The translations under genes were made by a program, and so were the position numbers. From Gammaproteobacteria bacterium (GTDB lineage: Bacteria; Pseudomonadota; Gammaproteobacteria; UBA6429; Thiohalophilaceae): DNA of 64,000 nucleotides. Numbering within the stretch: the stretch's first letter is position 1; every line of letters starts with the position of its first letter. Below the pieces are notes generated by a model, which searched no databases, was not told the DNA's origin, and was given only the letters and a program-made list of their open reading frames with translations. The stretch lies in assembly GCA_016125505.1 (NCBI GenBank), contig WGLP01000006.1:124001-188000 (forward strand), in the 5' to 3' direction. This document shows positions 19,444-29,565 of the stretch, in pieces.

Positions 19444-21483
19444 ATGGCCACTTCGCAACGTCATATCCTGGTCACCAGTGCCCTGCCTTACGCTAATGGC
19501 TCCATCCATTTGGGCCACCTGGTGGAATACATTCAGACCGATATATGGGTCCGCTTCCAGCGAATGCAAGGCCATCACTGCACCTATGTCTGTGCCGACG
19601 ATGCCCATGGCACCCCGATCATGCTCAATGCCGACAAACTGGGCATTACCCCGGAAGAGCTAATCGCGCGGACCGACAAGGAACACCGGGCGGATTTTGC
19701 CGACTTTGCCATCGGCTTCGACAATTTCCATTCGACCCACTCGCCGGAAAACCGTGAGTTGGCCGAGCTGATCTATACCCGCCTGCGCGACGGCGGCTAT
19801 ATCCATACGAAGACGATCGAGCAGTTTTATGACCCCGAGAAACAGATGTTTCTGCCGGACCGTTTCATCAAGGGTGAATGCCCCAATTGTGGTGCCGCCG
19901 ATCAGTACGGCGATAACTGCGAGGTGTGCAGCGCCACGTATAGCCCTGTCGATTTGAAGAACCCGTACTCGACGGTCTCCGGCGCCACCCCGGTGATGAA
20001 AGAGACCGAACACTACTTCTTCGACCTCAAGGCCTTCGAGGGCATGCTGCGCGACTGGACCCGCAGCGGCCGTCTGCAAAGCGGCATCGTCAACAAGCTC
20101 GGCGAATGGTTCGAGGCCGGCCTGCAGGCCTGGGACATCTCGCGCGATGCGCCCTACTTCGGCTTCGAGATCCCGGATGCACCGGGTAAGTATTTCTATG
20201 TGTGGCTGGATGCGCCTATCGGTTACATGGCCAGCTTCAAGAACCTGTGTGCCTGGCGTCCGGATCTGAACTTCGATGATTACTGGCGCGCGGACAGCGA
20301 GTACGAGGTCTACCATTTCATCGGCAAGGACATCGCCTATTTCCATACCCTGTTCTGGCCGGCCATGCTGCACGGGGCCGGCTTCCGCACCCCGAGTGCG
20401 GTGTTCTGCCACGGCTTCCTGACCGTCAATGGCCACAAGATGTCGAAATCGCGCGGCACCTTCATCAAGGCCCGCACTTATCTCGATCATCTGGACCCGC
20501 AATATCTGCGTTATTACTTCGCGGCCAAGCTCGGCAACGGCATCGACGATCTGGATTTGAACCTGGATGATTTCCTGCAACGGGTCAACGCGGACCTGGT
20601 GGGCAAGGTCGTGAACATCGCCAGCCGCTGCGCCGGCTTCATCAACAAAAGATTCGATAATAAATTGTCAGCGCAGTGTGCAGAAACGGCGCTGTATCAA
20701 CAGTTTGTCGACGCGGGTACCGGCATCGCGCTCGCCTTCGAGCAGCGGGAATACTCCCAGGCCTTGCGCCAGATCATGGCATTGGCGGATCAAGCCAATC
20801 AATATATCGATGCCCAGAAGCCCTGGGTATTGGCGAAGGATGCGGACAAGGCGCAGCAGGTACAGGACGTATGCAGTGTCGGACTGAACCTGTACCGCGT
20901 GCTGGTGTGTTACCTCAAGCCGGTGTTGCCGAAACTGGCCCAGGAGTCCGAACTGTTTTTGAATATCGAACCAATGAATTGGGATGCGGTCCAGCAGCCC
21001 ATGCTGGATCACTACATCAATACCTTCAGTCCGTTATTAACCCGAGTCGAACAGGAGAAAGTCAACGCCATGGTCGAAGCCTCCAGAGACAGTCTCGCCG
21101 AAACCACGCGCCATAAGGGTCAGCCGCCCAAGTCGGAAATGGCCGAGCCCATCGCGGCTGAGATTGAATACGAGGACTTTGCCAAGGTGGATCTGCGTAT
21201 CGCGCGGATCGTCAAGGCAGCGCACGTGGAAGGCGCCGATAAGTTGCTGCAACTCACGCTGGACCTCGGCGGTGAAACCCGCAATGTCTTTGCCGGGATC
21301 AAATCCGCATACCAGCCGGAGCAACTGGAGGGTAAACTGACCGTGATGGTCGCCAATCTCAAACCACGCAAGATGCGCTTCGGCATGTCCGAAGGCATGG
21401 TGCTGGCGGCCGGCCCCGGTGGCAAGGACTTGTGGATCCTGTCCCCGGACAGCGGCGCGCAACCCGGCATGCGAGTCAAGTAA
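19444..21483 (+). CDS. metG: Methionyl-tRNA synthetase
   Basis: Class I synthetase that charges initiator and elongator tRNA-Met. The HIGH-type motif is in [19 protein letters not shown] zinc knuckle with CPNC and CEVC follows (residues about 145-162), and KMSKS is in [14 protein letters not shown]. An anticodon-binding helical domain and a C-terminal tRNA-binding OB-fold ([20 protein letters not shown], then [11 protein letters not shown]) complete the dimeric long form of 679 residues, as in E. coli. The upstream 183 bp shared with mrp shows no confident promoter. The Rnf operon starts 14 bp downstream, so read-through is likely. Confidence 0.97.
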   Translation: MATSQRHILVTSALPYANGSIHLGHLVEYIQTDIWVRFQRMQGHHCTYVCADDAHGTPIMLNADKLGITPEELIARTDKEHRADFADFAIGFDNFHSTHSPENRELAELIYTRLRDGGYIHTKTIEQFYDPEKQMFLPDRFIKGECPNCGAADQYGDNCEVCSATYSPVDLKNPYSTVSGATPVMKETEHYFFDLKAFEGMLRDWTRSGRLQSGIVNKLGEWFEAGLQAWDISRDAPYFGFEIPDAPGKYFYVWLDAPIGYMASFKNLCAWRPDLNFDDYWRADSEYEVYHFIGKDIAYFHTLFWPAMLHGAGFRTPSAVFCHGFLTVNGHKMSKSRGTFIKARTYLDHLDPQYLRYYFAAKLGNGIDDLDLNLDDFLQRVNADLVGKVVNIASRCAGFINKRFDNKLSAQCAETALYQQFVDAGTGIALAFEQREYSQALRQIMALADQANQYIDAQKPWVLAKDADKAQQVQDVCSVGLNLYRVLVCYLKPVLPKLAQESELFLNIEPMNWDAVQQPMLDHYINTFSPLLTRVEQEKVNAMVEASRDSLAETTRHKGQPPKSEMAEPIAAEIEYEDFAKVDLRIARIVKAAHVEGADKLLQLTLDLGGETRNVFAGIKSAYQPEQLEGKLTVMVANLKPRKMRFGMSEGMVLAAGPGGKDLWILSPDSGAQPGMRVK

Positions 21484-21497
21484 ACGAGGACGTCAGC

Positions 21498-22079
21498 ATG
21501 AAAGAATACGCATTGATTCTGGTCAGCACGATCCTGGTCAATAACTTCGTGCTGGTGAAATTTCTCGGCCTGTGTCCCTTCATGGGGGTCTCACGCAAAC
21601 TGGAAACGGCCATGGGCATGGCCCTGGCGACGACGTTCGTGCTCACCCTCTCCGCCGTGTTCAGTTATCTGATCGAGACCTATCTGCTGGCGCCTTTCGG
21701 TCTGAGTTATCTGCGCATCATCGCCTTCATTGTCACCATCGCCGCGGTGGTCCAGCTCACCGAGATGATCGTGCACAAGACCAGTCCCCTGTTGTACCAG
21801 GTGCTCGGGATCTTCCTGCCGCTGATTACCACAAACTGCGCCGTGCTCGGCGTCGCCCTCCTGAACGTGCAGCAGGCACATAATTTCGTGCAATCTTTCC
21901 TCTATGGCTTCGGTGCCTCCATCGGCTTTTCACTGGTGCTGGTCTTGTTTGCCGCCATGCGCGAACGCATCAACGTCGCTGATGTGCCGATGCCATTCAA
22001 GGGCGCTTCCGTTGGACTCATCACCGCCGGCCTGATGTCTATCGCCTTCATGGGTTTTGCCGGTCTGGTCAAGGTGTAA
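21498..22079 (+). CDS. rnfA: Rnf/Rsx electron transport complex subunit A
   Basis: Polytopic inner-membrane subunit of the Rnf complex, which couples electron flow between ferredoxin and NADH to ion transport; in E. coli the homologous Rsx complex keeps SoxR reduced. The 193-residue protein has six transmembrane helices and the typical [20 protein letters not shown] and [17 protein letters not shown] segments, whose Cys residues are conserved. The start is ATG 21498, after ACGAGGA; the open frame upstream overlaps metG. RnfA and RnfE are inverted-topology homologues. It is the first gene of rnfABCDGE. Confidence 0.96.
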   Translation: MKEYALILVSTILVNNFVLVKFLGLCPFMGVSRKLETAMGMALATTFVLTLSAVFSYLIETYLLAPFGLSYLRIIAFIVTIAAVVQLTEMIVHKTSPLLYQVLGIFLPLITTNCAVLGVALLNVQQAHNFVQSFLYGFGASIGFSLVLVLFAAMRERINVADVPMPFKGASVGLITAGLMSIAFMGFAGLVKV

Positions 22080-22080
22080 G

Positions 22081-22635
22081 GTGCTCGTCCCGATTCTCAT
22101 CCTCGCGGGTTTGGCGATCGTCTTTGGGCTATTGCTCGGCTTCAGCGCTGTGCGCTTCAAGGTCGAAGGCGATCCGGTGGTCGATAAGATTGATGCGATC
22201 CTGCCGCAGACGCAGTGTGGTCAGTGCGGTTATGCAGGCTGTCGCCCTTATGCGGAGGCCATCGCCAGCGGTGAGGCCGACATCAACCAGTGCGCCCCCG
22301 GTGGCGAAGCCGGCATTCAGGCCCTGGCCGATCTGCTCGACCGCGACCCCAAACCCCTGAGCTCAGAACACGGCACGGTGAAAACCGTCAAAACCGTGGT
22401 CGAGATCGACGAGCAGGTCTGCATCGGTTGCACCCTCTGCATTCAGGCCTGCCCGGTGGACGCGATCCTGGGCGCCGCCAAACACATGCATACCGTGTTG
22501 CAAGACGAGTGCACTGGTTGCGATCTGTGTATCCCGGTCTGCCCGGTAGATTGTATCCATGTCAAACCGGTCAACCCGACCCTGAAGACCTGGACCTGGC
22601 CTTATCCTGAAGAAGCAGAGGCAACGCGTGCGTAA
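22081..22635 (+). CDS. rnfB: Rnf/Rsx complex subunit B (ferredoxin)
   Basis: Iron-sulfur subunit of Rnf. A single N-terminal membrane helix ([20 protein letters not shown]) is followed by a [4Fe-4S] domain ([20 protein letters not shown], then NQCAPGG) and two bacterial ferredoxin clusters ([16 protein letters not shown] and [16 protein letters not shown]). At 184 residues it is close to E. coli RsxB (192). GTG 22081 sits one base after the rnfA stop. The ferredoxin motifs are complete, so all clusters should form. Confidence 0.96.
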   Translation: MLVPILILAGLAIVFGLLLGFSAVRFKVEGDPVVDKIDAILPQTQCGQCGYAGCRPYAEAIASGEADINQCAPGGEAGIQALADLLDRDPKPLSSEHGTVKTVKTVVEIDEQVCIGCTLCIQACPVDAILGAAKHMHTVLQDECTGCDLCIPVCPVDCIHVKPVNPTLKTWTWPYPEEAEATRA

Positions 22636-24190
22636 ATTGTCGCAGTTTCACGGCGGTCTGAAACTGGATGGGCACAAGGCCATGTCCATGCGCGAGCCTA
22701 TCCGGCAGGCGCCGATCCCGCGCCTCCTGACCATTCCCTTGCAGCAGCATATCGGTGAGCCTGCACAACCTGTCGTGAAGGTCGGCGATCGCGTCCTGAC
22801 CGGTCAGGTGATTGCCCACGCTGAAGGCTATGTCAGCGCCCCGGTGCATGCGAGCAGTTCCGGCACGGTGGTGGCGATCGAGAAACGCGCGATCGCACAT
22901 CCGTCCAATATTCATGATGACTGCATCGTGATCGAAACCGATGGCAAGGATGAACGCATCACGCGCGAGTGTCTGAAGAACGAATACGAGCAGCAGGACC
23001 CCTCACATCTGCGTAATTGCGTACGCGATGCCGGTATCGTCGGTCTTGGCGGTGCCGGCTTTCCTTCCTTCATCAAACTGAATCCGGGCAAGCAACAGGT
23101 TGATACGCTGATACTCAACGGCGCCGAATGTGAACCGTACATCACCTGCGACGCCATGCTCATGCAGGAGCGACCGCGCGAGATCATCGAGGGTCTGTTG
23201 ATCATGCGCCATGCCCTGCGCGCCAAACAATGTTTGATTGGGATCGAGGACAATAAGCCCGGCGCGATTCGCGCCATGAACGATGCCCTGTCCGAGCAGG
23301 AAAAGTCCTTTATCGAGGTTGTAACCGTACCGACCCGCTATCCGGCCGGTGGCGAGAAACAATTGATCAAAACCCTGACGGGGATCGAAGTGCCCTCCAA
23401 TGGTCTGCCGATCCATGTCGGCATCGTCTGCCACAACGTGGGCACCGCCGTTGCGATCGCACGCGCGATTCATCACGGCGAGCCGCTCATCTCGCGCATT
23501 GTGACGGTGACCGGCAGTGCCATGAAAAATCCGTGTAATGTCGAGGCACGCATCGGCACCTCCATGCAGGATTTGCTTGATATTGCCGGCCTCGATCACG
23601 ACAGACTGGACCGCCTGCTCATGGGCGGACCGATGATGGGATTCATCGTGGAAGACACCAATGTGCCCATCATCAAAACCACGAACTGTCTGCTTGCCAT
23701 GGCGCCACAGGACATTGCGCAGAGCGTGCATGCCATGCCGTGCATTCGCTGTGGAGAATGCACCAAGGTCTGTCCGGCCAATCTGCTGCCGCAGCAACTT
23801 TACTGGTATGCGCGTTCGAAGGAACTGGACAAGATTCAGGATTATCATCTGTTTGATTGCATCGAATGCGGCTGCTGCAATCTCGTCTGTCCGAGCCACA
23901 TCCCGCTGGTGCAGTACTACCGTTTCGCCAAGACCGAGATCTGGGCCAAGGATCGCGAAAAACACAAGGCGGACCACGCACGCGAGCGGCATGAATACCA
24001 CCTGTTGCGTATGGAGCGCAAAAAACAGGAGGAAGAAGAACGCCGGCGCAAGAAAAAAGAAATGCTGGAAAAGACCACAAAACAGGACGACGACAAGCAG
24101 GCCGCTATCCGTGCCGCCATGGAACGCGTCACCGCCAAGAAAGCCGCACAACAAGACGCGGCGGAAAATCAAAAGGACGAAACCGCGTGA
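22628..24190 (+). CDS. rnfC: Rnf/Rsx complex subunit C
   Basis: Peripheral NADH-oxidising or flavin/iron-sulfur subunit of Rnf, homologous to NuoF. Features in order: an N-terminal barrel-sandwich ([20 protein letters not shown]), a nucleotide/FMN-binding region ([28 protein letters not shown]), the SLBB region, two [4Fe-4S] motifs ([17 protein letters not shown] and [17 protein letters not shown]), and a highly charged Lys/Glu tail. The tail is short compared with the long Ala/Lys extension of enteric RsxC, giving 520 residues. GTG 22628 overlaps rnfB by 8 bp. Confidence 0.95.
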   Translation: MRKLSQFHGGLKLDGHKAMSMREPIRQAPIPRLLTIPLQQHIGEPAQPVVKVGDRVLTGQVIAHAEGYVSAPVHASSSGTVVAIEKRAIAHPSNIHDDCIVIETDGKDERITRECLKNEYEQQDPSHLRNCVRDAGIVGLGGAGFPSFIKLNPGKQQVDTLILNGAECEPYITCDAMLMQERPREIIEGLLIMRHALRAKQCLIGIEDNKPGAIRAMNDALSEQEKSFIEVVTVPTRYPAGGEKQLIKTLTGIEVPSNGLPIHVGIVCHNVGTAVAIARAIHHGEPLISRIVTVTGSAMKNPCNVEARIGTSMQDLLDIAGLDHDRLDRLLMGGPMMGFIVEDTNVPIIKTTNCLLAMAPQDIAQSVHAMPCIRCGECTKVCPANLLPQQLYWYARSKELDKIQDYHLFDCIECGCCNLVCPSHIPLVQYYRFAKTEIWAKDREKHKADHARERHEYHLLRMERKKQEEEERRRKKKEMLEKTTKQDDDKQAAIRAAMERVTAKKAAQQDAAENQKDETA

Positions 24191-25227
24191 ACACCGTCAT
24201 CAGCTCGCCGCATAGCCTGTTCAGCAACAGTGTCACCCGTATGATGCTGTTGGTCGTCGCCGGCCTGATACCGGGCTACATCGCCTATGTGTATTTCTTT
24301 GGCTGGGGTGTGATCATCAACAGCGCGTTGTGCGTGCTCACGGCGTTTCTTTGCGAGGCCGGCGTCCTGCGTCTGCGCCAACGTCCGCTCTGGCCCTACC
24401 TCACCGACGGCAGCGCGCTGGTCACGGCGTTACTGCTGGCACTGGCCCTGCCGCCGATCCTGCCGTGGTGGCTGGCGGTCCTGGCCACGATGTTTGCCAT
24501 GTTGCTGGCGAAACACCTGTATGGCGGCCTCGGTTATAACCCGTTCAATCCCGCCATGGTCGGTTATGCGATATTGCTCATCGCGTTTCCCAAATACATG
24601 ACCGCATGGCTGCCGGCACGCGGCGAACATCTCAGCCTGAGTCTGCTCGACAACCTGCGCTATAACCTGTTCGGCACGCTGCCACTGGATATGCATTTCG
24701 ATGCACTCACCCAGGCCACACCACTGGACAAACTGCATATCCAGTTGAGCCTGGGTAAAACCGTCGGTGAAACCGTCGCGGACTTTCACCAGTTCAGCGG
24801 CCTGTATGGCGTCGGCTGGGATTGGGTGAGTATTGCGTTTCTGGTCGGCGGTCTCTTCCTTATATATAAACGTGTCATCAGCTGGCAGATCCCGGTCGCC
24901 ATGCTGGGCAGCCTGGCCATCATCGCCACTATCGCCTGGCTGGTGGATGCCAACACCTACCCCAATCCCCTGTTTCACATCTTCGGTGGTGCCAGCATGC
25001 TGGGCGCCTTTTTCATCGCGACGGATCCTGTCTCCGCCAGCACCACGCCGCGCGGCCGCCTGATCTATGGTGCCGGTGTCGGCATCATTACCTATGTGAT
25101 TCGTGCCTGGGGTGGTTATCCCGACGGCGTTGCCTTTGGTGTGCTCCTGATGAACCTGGCGGCACCGACGATCGATCAATATACCCAGCCACGGGTATTT
25201 GGCCATGATCAGGCGAAGCGACCATGA
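24187..25227 (+). CDS. rnfD: Rnf/Rsx complex subunit D
   Basis: Membrane subunit with covalently bound FMN, homologous to NqrB. The 346-residue protein has about ten hydrophobic helices. Visible family landmarks are GGLGYNPFNPAMVGYAILLIAFP and, near the C-terminus, FFIATDPVSASTTPRGRLIYG, where a Thr is expected to carry FMN by phosphoester linkage. The start is GTG 24187, overlapping the rnfC stop by four bases. In the complex RnfD forms part of the ion-conducting membrane core. Confidence 0.95.
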   Translation: MNTVISSPHSLFSNSVTRMMLLVVAGLIPGYIAYVYFFGWGVIINSALCVLTAFLCEAGVLRLRQRPLWPYLTDGSALVTALLLALALPPILPWWLAVLATMFAMLLAKHLYGGLGYNPFNPAMVGYAILLIAFPKYMTAWLPARGEHLSLSLLDNLRYNLFGTLPLDMHFDALTQATPLDKLHIQLSLGKTVGETVADFHQFSGLYGVGWDWVSIAFLVGGLFLIYKRVISWQIPVAMLGSLAIIATIAWLVDANTYPNPLFHIFGGASMLGAFFIATDPVSASTTPRGRLIYGAGVGIITYVIRAWGGYPDGVAFGVLLMNLAAPTIDQYTQPRVFGHDQAKRP

Positions 25228-25835
25228 CGATTGCGAAGAACATGCTGATCAGCGCCGGCATCCTCGGCATCTTTGCGGTGATTGGCACAGCCATGGTCGC
25301 CTATACCAATGACACCACGTATGCGCGAGTGGAAGCCAACAAACGCGATTTCACCCTGAAGAAATTGCACGAGATCATTTCACCCAAGGCGCACGACAAC
25401 GATCTGGAAAGTGACACCATCCAGGTGACGGACCCGTTGCTCGGCAGCAAAACCCCCATGCTCGTCTATCGCGCGCGCAAGGATGGCAAGCCGATTGCCG
25501 CCATCATCCAGACCATTGCGCCGGAGGGTTATAGCGGAAACATCTATATGCTCGTGGGTATTCGCGTCGACGGTACCTTGTTGGGTGTACGCGTGACGGA
25601 TCATCAGGAGACGCCGGGGCTGGGCGACAATATCGATACCAGCAAGTCCAACTGGATCCTGCAATTCGACAACCGCTCCCTGGAAAATCCAAGCCCGGCA
25701 GACTGGAAGGTCAAACGCGATAACGGCGCCTTCGATCAAATCACCAGCGCCACCATCAGTTCGCGTGCCGTGACCAAGGCGGTCTATAATACTCTGGAGT
25801 ACTTCAAGCAACATCATCAGGAATTATTCAAATGA
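25224..25835 (+). CDS. rnfG: Rnf/Rsx complex subunit G
   Basis: Periplasm-facing FMN subunit of Rnf, homologous to NqrC. One N-terminal membrane helix ([21 protein letters not shown]) anchors a soluble FMN-binding domain with [26 protein letters not shown] and the flavinylation segment [18 protein letters not shown], in which the Thr of SATIS should receive FMN. It is 203 residues long and overlaps rnfD and rnfE by four bases each, consistent with tightly coupled translation. The flavin transferase ApbE is not in this window. Confidence 0.95.
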   Translation: MTIAKNMLISAGILGIFAVIGTAMVAYTNDTTYARVEANKRDFTLKKLHEIISPKAHDNDLESDTIQVTDPLLGSKTPMLVYRARKDGKPIAAIIQTIAPEGYSGNIYMLVGIRVDGTLLGVRVTDHQETPGLGDNIDTSKSNWILQFDNRSLENPSPADWKVKRDNGAFDQITSATISSRAVTKAVYNTLEYFKQHHQELFK

Positions 25836-26503
25836 GTCAGTACGGCGAAATCATTCAAAACGGTTTGTGGAAAAACAACCCTGCGATGGTGCAAGTACTT
25901 GGTCTGTGCCCGCTGCTTGCGGTCACCAGCACGGTGGTCAATTCCCTGGGGCTGGGCGTGGCCACGACCCTGGTCCTGATTATCACCAATGTCACCATTT
26001 CGCTGATCCGGAATTTTGTCCGCCCCGAGATCCGGATGCCTGTGTTTGTCATGGTCATCGCGGTGGCGGTGACGATTGCCCAGCTGATTATCGAGGCCTA
26101 TTTTTACGAACTCTATCTCATCATCGGTCTGTTCATCGCGCTCATCACCACCAACTGCGTGATCATGGCGCGCGCCGAGGCCTTCGCCTCCAAGAACAAC
26201 GTCGGCAAGGCATTTCTGGACGGACTCTTCATGGGCCTGGGTTCAACCCTGGTGCTGGTAACACTCGGCGCCATGCGCGAGCTCATTGGTTACGGCACAC
26301 TGTTCCGTCAGTTCAATCTGTTGTTTGGCGATGCGGCTGCCTCCATGAAGATCATCGTGTTTCATGACTACCCCGGTTTTCTCCTCGCCATCCTGCCACC
26401 CGGTGCCTTCATCGGTCTCGGCCTGCTGATCGCCGTGAAGAATATCATCGACGCCAGGCGTGCGGCGGCACAAACGCTGGTCGCGCCACAAACGGCAAGT
26501 TAA
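25832..26503 (+). CDS. rnfE: Rnf/Rsx complex subunit E
   Basis: Polytopic membrane subunit of Rnf, paralogous to RnfA and inverted in topology. The 223-residue product shows [21 protein letters not shown], the central [18 protein letters not shown] and [19 protein letters not shown]. The conserved Cys residues in helices 1 and 4 correspond to those in RnfA and bind an iron-sulfur centre within the membrane in known structures. It closes the operon; nth follows after 82 bp, as in E. coli. Confidence 0.95.
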   Translation: MSQYGEIIQNGLWKNNPAMVQVLGLCPLLAVTSTVVNSLGLGVATTLVLIITNVTISLIRNFVRPEIRMPVFVMVIAVAVTIAQLIIEAYFYELYLIIGLFIALITTNCVIMARAEAFASKNNVGKAFLDGLFMGLGSTLVLVTLGAMRELIGYGTLFRQFNLLFGDAAASMKIIVFHDYPGFLLAILPPGAFIGLGLLIAVKNIIDARRAAAQTLVAPQTAS

Positions 26504-26585
26504 GCTGTTTGTTGCCTGTAGCGTTGATCAAGTCACGACAAGCTCGTAACGACACTGACAAGAACTCGAACAATAAAACCATATC

Positions 26586-27221
26586 ATGACCCCAAAGCAA
26601 CGCCATGAGCTGTTCGTTCGGCTCAAGCAACATAACCCCAGCCCAACGACCGAACTCAAATACCGCACACCGTTTCAACTATTAATCGCCGTCATTTTGT
26701 CCGCACAGGCGACTGACAAGAGCGTTAATCTCGCCACACGTGAATTATTCAAGGTCGCCGGTACGCCGCAGAAAATGCTGGCATTGAAGGAAACCGGGTT
26801 GAAGCATTACATCAAGACCATCGGCCTGTTCAACACCAAGGCCAGAAACATCATCCAGACCTGTCGCATCCTGCTGGAACAGCACAAAGGGCGTGTACCG
26901 CGTGAGCGTGAGGCACTCGAGGCCTTACCCGGTGTCGGACGTAAAACCGCAAATGTGATTCTGAACACGGCCTTTGGCGAACCCACCATCGCCGTCGATA
27001 CACACATCTTCCGGGTCAGCAACCGCACCGGGCTCGCACCCGGAAAGAATGTGCTGGAGGTGGAGCTCGCATTATTGAGCGTGGTTCCCGCGGATTTCAA
27101 ACAGGATGCCCATCATTGGCTGATCCTGCACGGCCGTTATACCTGCCTCGCCCGTAAACCGCGTTGCGGTGCCTGTGTCATCGAAGACCTGTGCGAATAC
27201 CCCGAAAAGCAATTCGAATAA
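26586..27221 (+). CDS. nth: Endonuclease III
   Basis: DNA glycosylase/AP lyase that removes oxidised pyrimidines in base-excision repair. The helix-hairpin-helix LPGVGRKTANVILN supplies the catalytic Lys; the catalytic Asp is in AVDTHIFRVSNR; and the C-terminal [4Fe-4S] loop has the C-x6-C-x2-C-x5-C pattern in CLARKPRCGACVIEDLC. It is 211 residues, as in E. coli. ATG 26586 lacks an obvious Shine-Dalgarno. The position after rnfE is conserved among Gammaproteobacteria. Confidence 0.97.
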   Translation: MTPKQRHELFVRLKQHNPSPTTELKYRTPFQLLIAVILSAQATDKSVNLATRELFKVAGTPQKMLALKETGLKHYIKTIGLFNTKARNIIQTCRILLEQHKGRVPREREALEALPGVGRKTANVILNTAFGEPTIAVDTHIFRVSNRTGLAPGKNVLEVELALLSVVPADFKQDAHHWLILHGRYTCLARKPRCGACVIEDLCEYPEKQFE

Positions 27222-27430
27222 ACCAAGATCGAATTTCAAGCGGTAAATTATCACTTTTCTATCACATTTATCTCGCACTGAGGTTGCGGCAGATTGTCGC
27301 AGTTTAAAATTCGCAAACTGTTTCAGAATTGTTTGCCGTCGCACGCAGTTTATGTTGAACTCTGTCCTCAACGGATATTCAAATATACCGTCATTGGAAC
27401 GCCGCGCTGTATTCCGGTGGTTTCAGTTAA

Positions 27431-27464
27431 ACCCTGATACGTAGCAACAGCCACCCTGATACGT
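27431..27464 (+). promoter_or_regulatory. Paired 12-bp direct repeat upstream of the RiPP precursor gene
   Basis: ACCCTGATACGT occurs perfectly at 27431-27442 and again at 27453-27464, start-to-start 22 bp, or about two helical turns. The second copy ends 50 bp before the precursor's ATG. The 293 bp between nth and the precursor gene otherwise hold no gene I can support. This spacing suits a dimeric or tandem DNA-binding regulator, or sigma-factor recognition elements. No known consensus was recognised. Confidence 0.5.
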
Positions 27465-27514
27465 GTGGGGAAAAAACTCTGGGGTGGTATTTTGGATAAA
27501 TGGAGAGAATGATC

Positions 27515-27838
27515 ATGGCACAAGATAAGAAAATTCTGAAACCTCTGTCACTGGCTATCGGCGCCACGTTCGTTGCCAGTATGGCTGCCAGCAGCTTTGC
27601 CACAGCGGCACAGACCAATGGCAATCCGTTCGCGATGAACGACCTGCACAGCGGCTATACCCAGCTCGCGGAAATGCCCAAAGACGGCAAGTGCGGTGAA
27701 GGTAAATGCAGCTCTGACAAGGCCAAGCCGAAAACCAAAGAAGGCAAATGTGGTGAAGGCAAGGCAATGCCTAAAGAAGGCAAGTGTGGCGACAAAGAGC
27801 CTAAAGCCAAAGAAGGCAAATGCGGTAATACCAAATAA
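27515..27838 (+). CDS. hvfA: HvfA-type RiPP metallophore precursor with EGKCG repeats
   Basis: Predicted secreted peptide substrate of the next two genes. The 107-residue product has a Sec signal peptide (residues 10-31, cleavage after SSFATA), a conserved leader-like stretch NPFAMNDLHSGYTQLAEM (38-54), and a Lys/Gly/Glu-rich core with Cys at 60, 65, 79, 91 and 103. The core units are DGKCG, EGKCS, EGKCG, a Cys-less EGKAM, EGKCG and EGKCG. In characterised Haemophilus HvfA and related bufferins, the Cys of EGKCG is converted to copper-binding groups by a DUF692 iron enzyme. GGAGAG lies seven bases before ATG 27515, which is preferred over ATG 27500. That copper is the metal here is inferred. 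Confidence 0.88.
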   Translation: MAQDKKILKPLSLAIGATFVASMAASSFATAAQTNGNPFAMNDLHSGYTQLAEMPKDGKCGEGKCSSDKAKPKTKEGKCGEGKAMPKEGKCGDKEPKAKEGKCGNTK

Positions 27839-27856
27839 ACCGTTATCTAACGCAAC

Positions 27857-28714
27857 ATGAATACATCCACTTATTCCGTTCATGGTGCCGGACTGGGTCT
27901 GCGGCGGAGCATTATGGCTCCGCTCGCAGAACAGCCGCCGACACAAGTGGACTTCATGGAAGTCGCCCCCGAAAACTGGATCGGCATGGGCGGCAGTTAC
28001 GGCAAACAGTTTCGTGCCTTTACCGAGCGCTATCCGTTTGTGTGTCATGGTCTTTCGTTATCCATCGGTTCACCTGCTCCTCTGGACGAAGCCTTTCTGC
28101 ATAAACTTAAACGCTTTCTCAAAGAGCATCAGATCCGCTGCTACAGCGAACACCTGAGTTATTGCAGCGACGATGGCCATCTCTACGACCTGATGCCGAT
28201 ACCGTTTACGGAAGAAGCCGTGCGCTACGTCGTGCAGCGGATCAAGCGGGTCCAGGATATCCTGGAGCAACCCATCGCACTGGAAAACATTTCCTACTAT
28301 GCCGCACCGGGACAGGAAATGTCCGAGATCGATTTTATCAACGCTGTCCTGAGCGAAGCCGACTGCCAGCTCCTGCTCGATGTGAATAACATTTACGTCA
28401 ACAGCGTCAATCACCGGTATGATGCTGAGACCTTTCTTAAGGCCTTACCTGCGGATCGGATTGCCTATCTGCATATCGCCGGCCATTACAACGAAGCGGA
28501 TGACCTCATCGTCGATACGCATGGCGCCGACGTCATCGACCCGGTCTGGCAACTGCTGGAAACGACCTATGCCCGCTTCGGCGTCGTTCCAACCTTGCTG
28601 GAACGCGATTTCAATATCCCGCCGCTGCCTGAATTGCTGGGTGAAGTCGATACGATCGCCACCTATCAGAAAAAATGGGCTGCCACGAGTAAGCATCATG
28701 CACGGCAAGGCTGA
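27857..28714 (+). CDS. hvfB: DUF692/MNIO-family multinuclear iron peptide-modifying enzyme
   Basis: TIM-barrel oxidase of the MNIO (DUF692, MbnB-like) family, which uses a di- or tri-iron site and oxygen to rearrange Cys residues of a ribosomal peptide. The 285-residue product keeps the probable ligands: His64 ([10 protein letters not shown]), Glu98/His99 (CYSEHLSYC), Glu143 (ALENISYY), Asp175 and Asn178 ([11 protein letters not shown]), His206/His210 (LHIAGHY), Asp220/His222 (VDTHG) and Glu249 (TLLERD). These positions follow the pattern of MbnB. It begins 18 bp after the precursor gene, with no strong Shine-Dalgarno, and overlaps the next gene by 17 bp. Function is assigned from family and context. 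Confidence 0.92.
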   Translation: MNTSTYSVHGAGLGLRRSIMAPLAEQPPTQVDFMEVAPENWIGMGGSYGKQFRAFTERYPFVCHGLSLSIGSPAPLDEAFLHKLKRFLKEHQIRCYSEHLSYCSDDGHLYDLMPIPFTEEAVRYVVQRIKRVQDILEQPIALENISYYAAPGQEMSEIDFINAVLSEADCQLLLDVNNIYVNSVNHRYDAETFLKALPADRIAYLHIAGHYNEADDLIVDTHGADVIDPVWQLLETTYARFGVVPTLLERDFNIPPLPELLGEVDTIATYQKKWAATSKHHARQG

Positions 28715-29474
28715 ACGACCGCAGTTTCAGCAGCTGCAATACGCGTTCACCGCGCATATCCGCGACCCGGAAGCAAACCCGCGTCCCGCGGATATCGAAG
28801 CGCGGCGCATGAAGATCTACAACGAGCTGACCTACAATAACGTCGAAGATTTCATGGCATCGACCTATCCGGTCCTGCGCGAGATTTGCGGCGATGAAAA
28901 ATGGCATCGCCTGATGCGCGACTATTTCGCCAATCACTACGCCGGCACGCCGTTCTTCCACGAAATGCCCCGCGAGTTTCTCAAATATCTGGAACAGGAA
29001 CATGACCCGGCGGAAGACGATTTCCCGTTCATGCTCGAACTTGCGCATTACGAGTGGGTGGAGCTGGCCTTAAGCGTCTCCGACCAGCAAACCGATCACA
29101 ACGCAATCGATCCTGATGGCGACTTGCTGGATGGTGTTCCGGTCCTGTCTCCATTGGCCTGGCCCTTGAACTATCAGTTCCCGGTGCACAAACTCTCTTC
29201 CGAATACATGCCGGTAACGGCGCCCGCGCAGCCTACCTATCTCGTCGTGTATCGTGACGTGCAGGATGCTGTACGCTTTCTCGAAATGAATCCTGTCACC
29301 GCGCACCTGGTACAACTCATCGCGGAAGGTGCACAGCGCACCGGACGCGAATTATTGACCCAGATTGCCGAACAGCTGCAGCATGCCGATCCGGCACTGG
29401 TGATTCAAAGCGGCCAGCAAATCCTTCATGACCTGCGCGAACGCGGGATACTCTTGGGCGTGATTCGTGCTTGA
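28698..29474 (+). CDS. hvfC: DUF2063 (HvfC-type) RiPP maturation partner
   Basis: Partner of the DUF692 enzyme, thought to bring the precursor peptide to it. The 258-residue product carries the DUF2063 N-terminal domain ([56 protein letters not shown]) and a C-terminal winged-helix-like part ([20 protein letters not shown]). DUF2063 was once annotated as DNA-binding, but proteins encoded next to DUF692 act as peptide-recognition chaperones, as MbnC does. ATG 28698 lies inside the end of hvfB, 17 bp overlap, pointing to translational coupling. A terminator follows, so the unit ends here. Confidence 0.9.
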   Translation: MHGKAERPQFQQLQYAFTAHIRDPEANPRPADIEARRMKIYNELTYNNVEDFMASTYPVLREICGDEKWHRLMRDYFANHYAGTPFFHEMPREFLKYLEQEHDPAEDDFPFMLELAHYEWVELALSVSDQQTDHNAIDPDGDLLDGVPVLSPLAWPLNYQFPVHKLSSEYMPVTAPAQPTYLVVYRDVQDAVRFLEMNPVTAHLVQLIAEGAQRTGRELLTQIAEQLQHADPALVIQSGQQILHDLRERGILLGVIRA

Positions 29475-29498
29475 TGGGCACAGGATTTTGACAAAGAT

Positions 29499-29527
29499 AA
29501 AAAAACCGGCTCTACGCCGGTTTTTTT
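29499..29527. terminator. Bidirectional terminator between hvfC and argG
   Basis: AAAAACCGGC and GCCGGTTTTT (29501-29510 and 29516-29525) form a 10-bp stem with a 5-nt loop, followed by more T on each strand. It ends the plus-strand RiPP locus and, read on the other strand, the convergent argG transcript. Confidence 0.93.
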
Positions 29528-29565
29528 ATGAATGACCGAATACAAACACGCGTTGCGCGTTTTGT

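Noticed and set aside
19660..20580. 306-codon minus-strand open frame within metG
   Set aside because: Shadow of the high-GC metG coding sequence; metG carries all synthetase motifs on the plus strand.
27674..27838. The Cys-rich repeat protein as a metallothionein or plain low-complexity protein
   Set aside because: The EGKCG context, signal peptide, and adjacent DUF692 and DUF2063 genes fit the RiPP metallophore family much better.
27548..28048. Long minus-strand open frame across the RiPP precursor and start of the DUF692 gene
   Set aside because: Its Phe/Ala/Leu repeats are the mirror image of the EGKCG-coding repeats; the plus-strand genes have signal peptide, motifs and ribosome-binding site.
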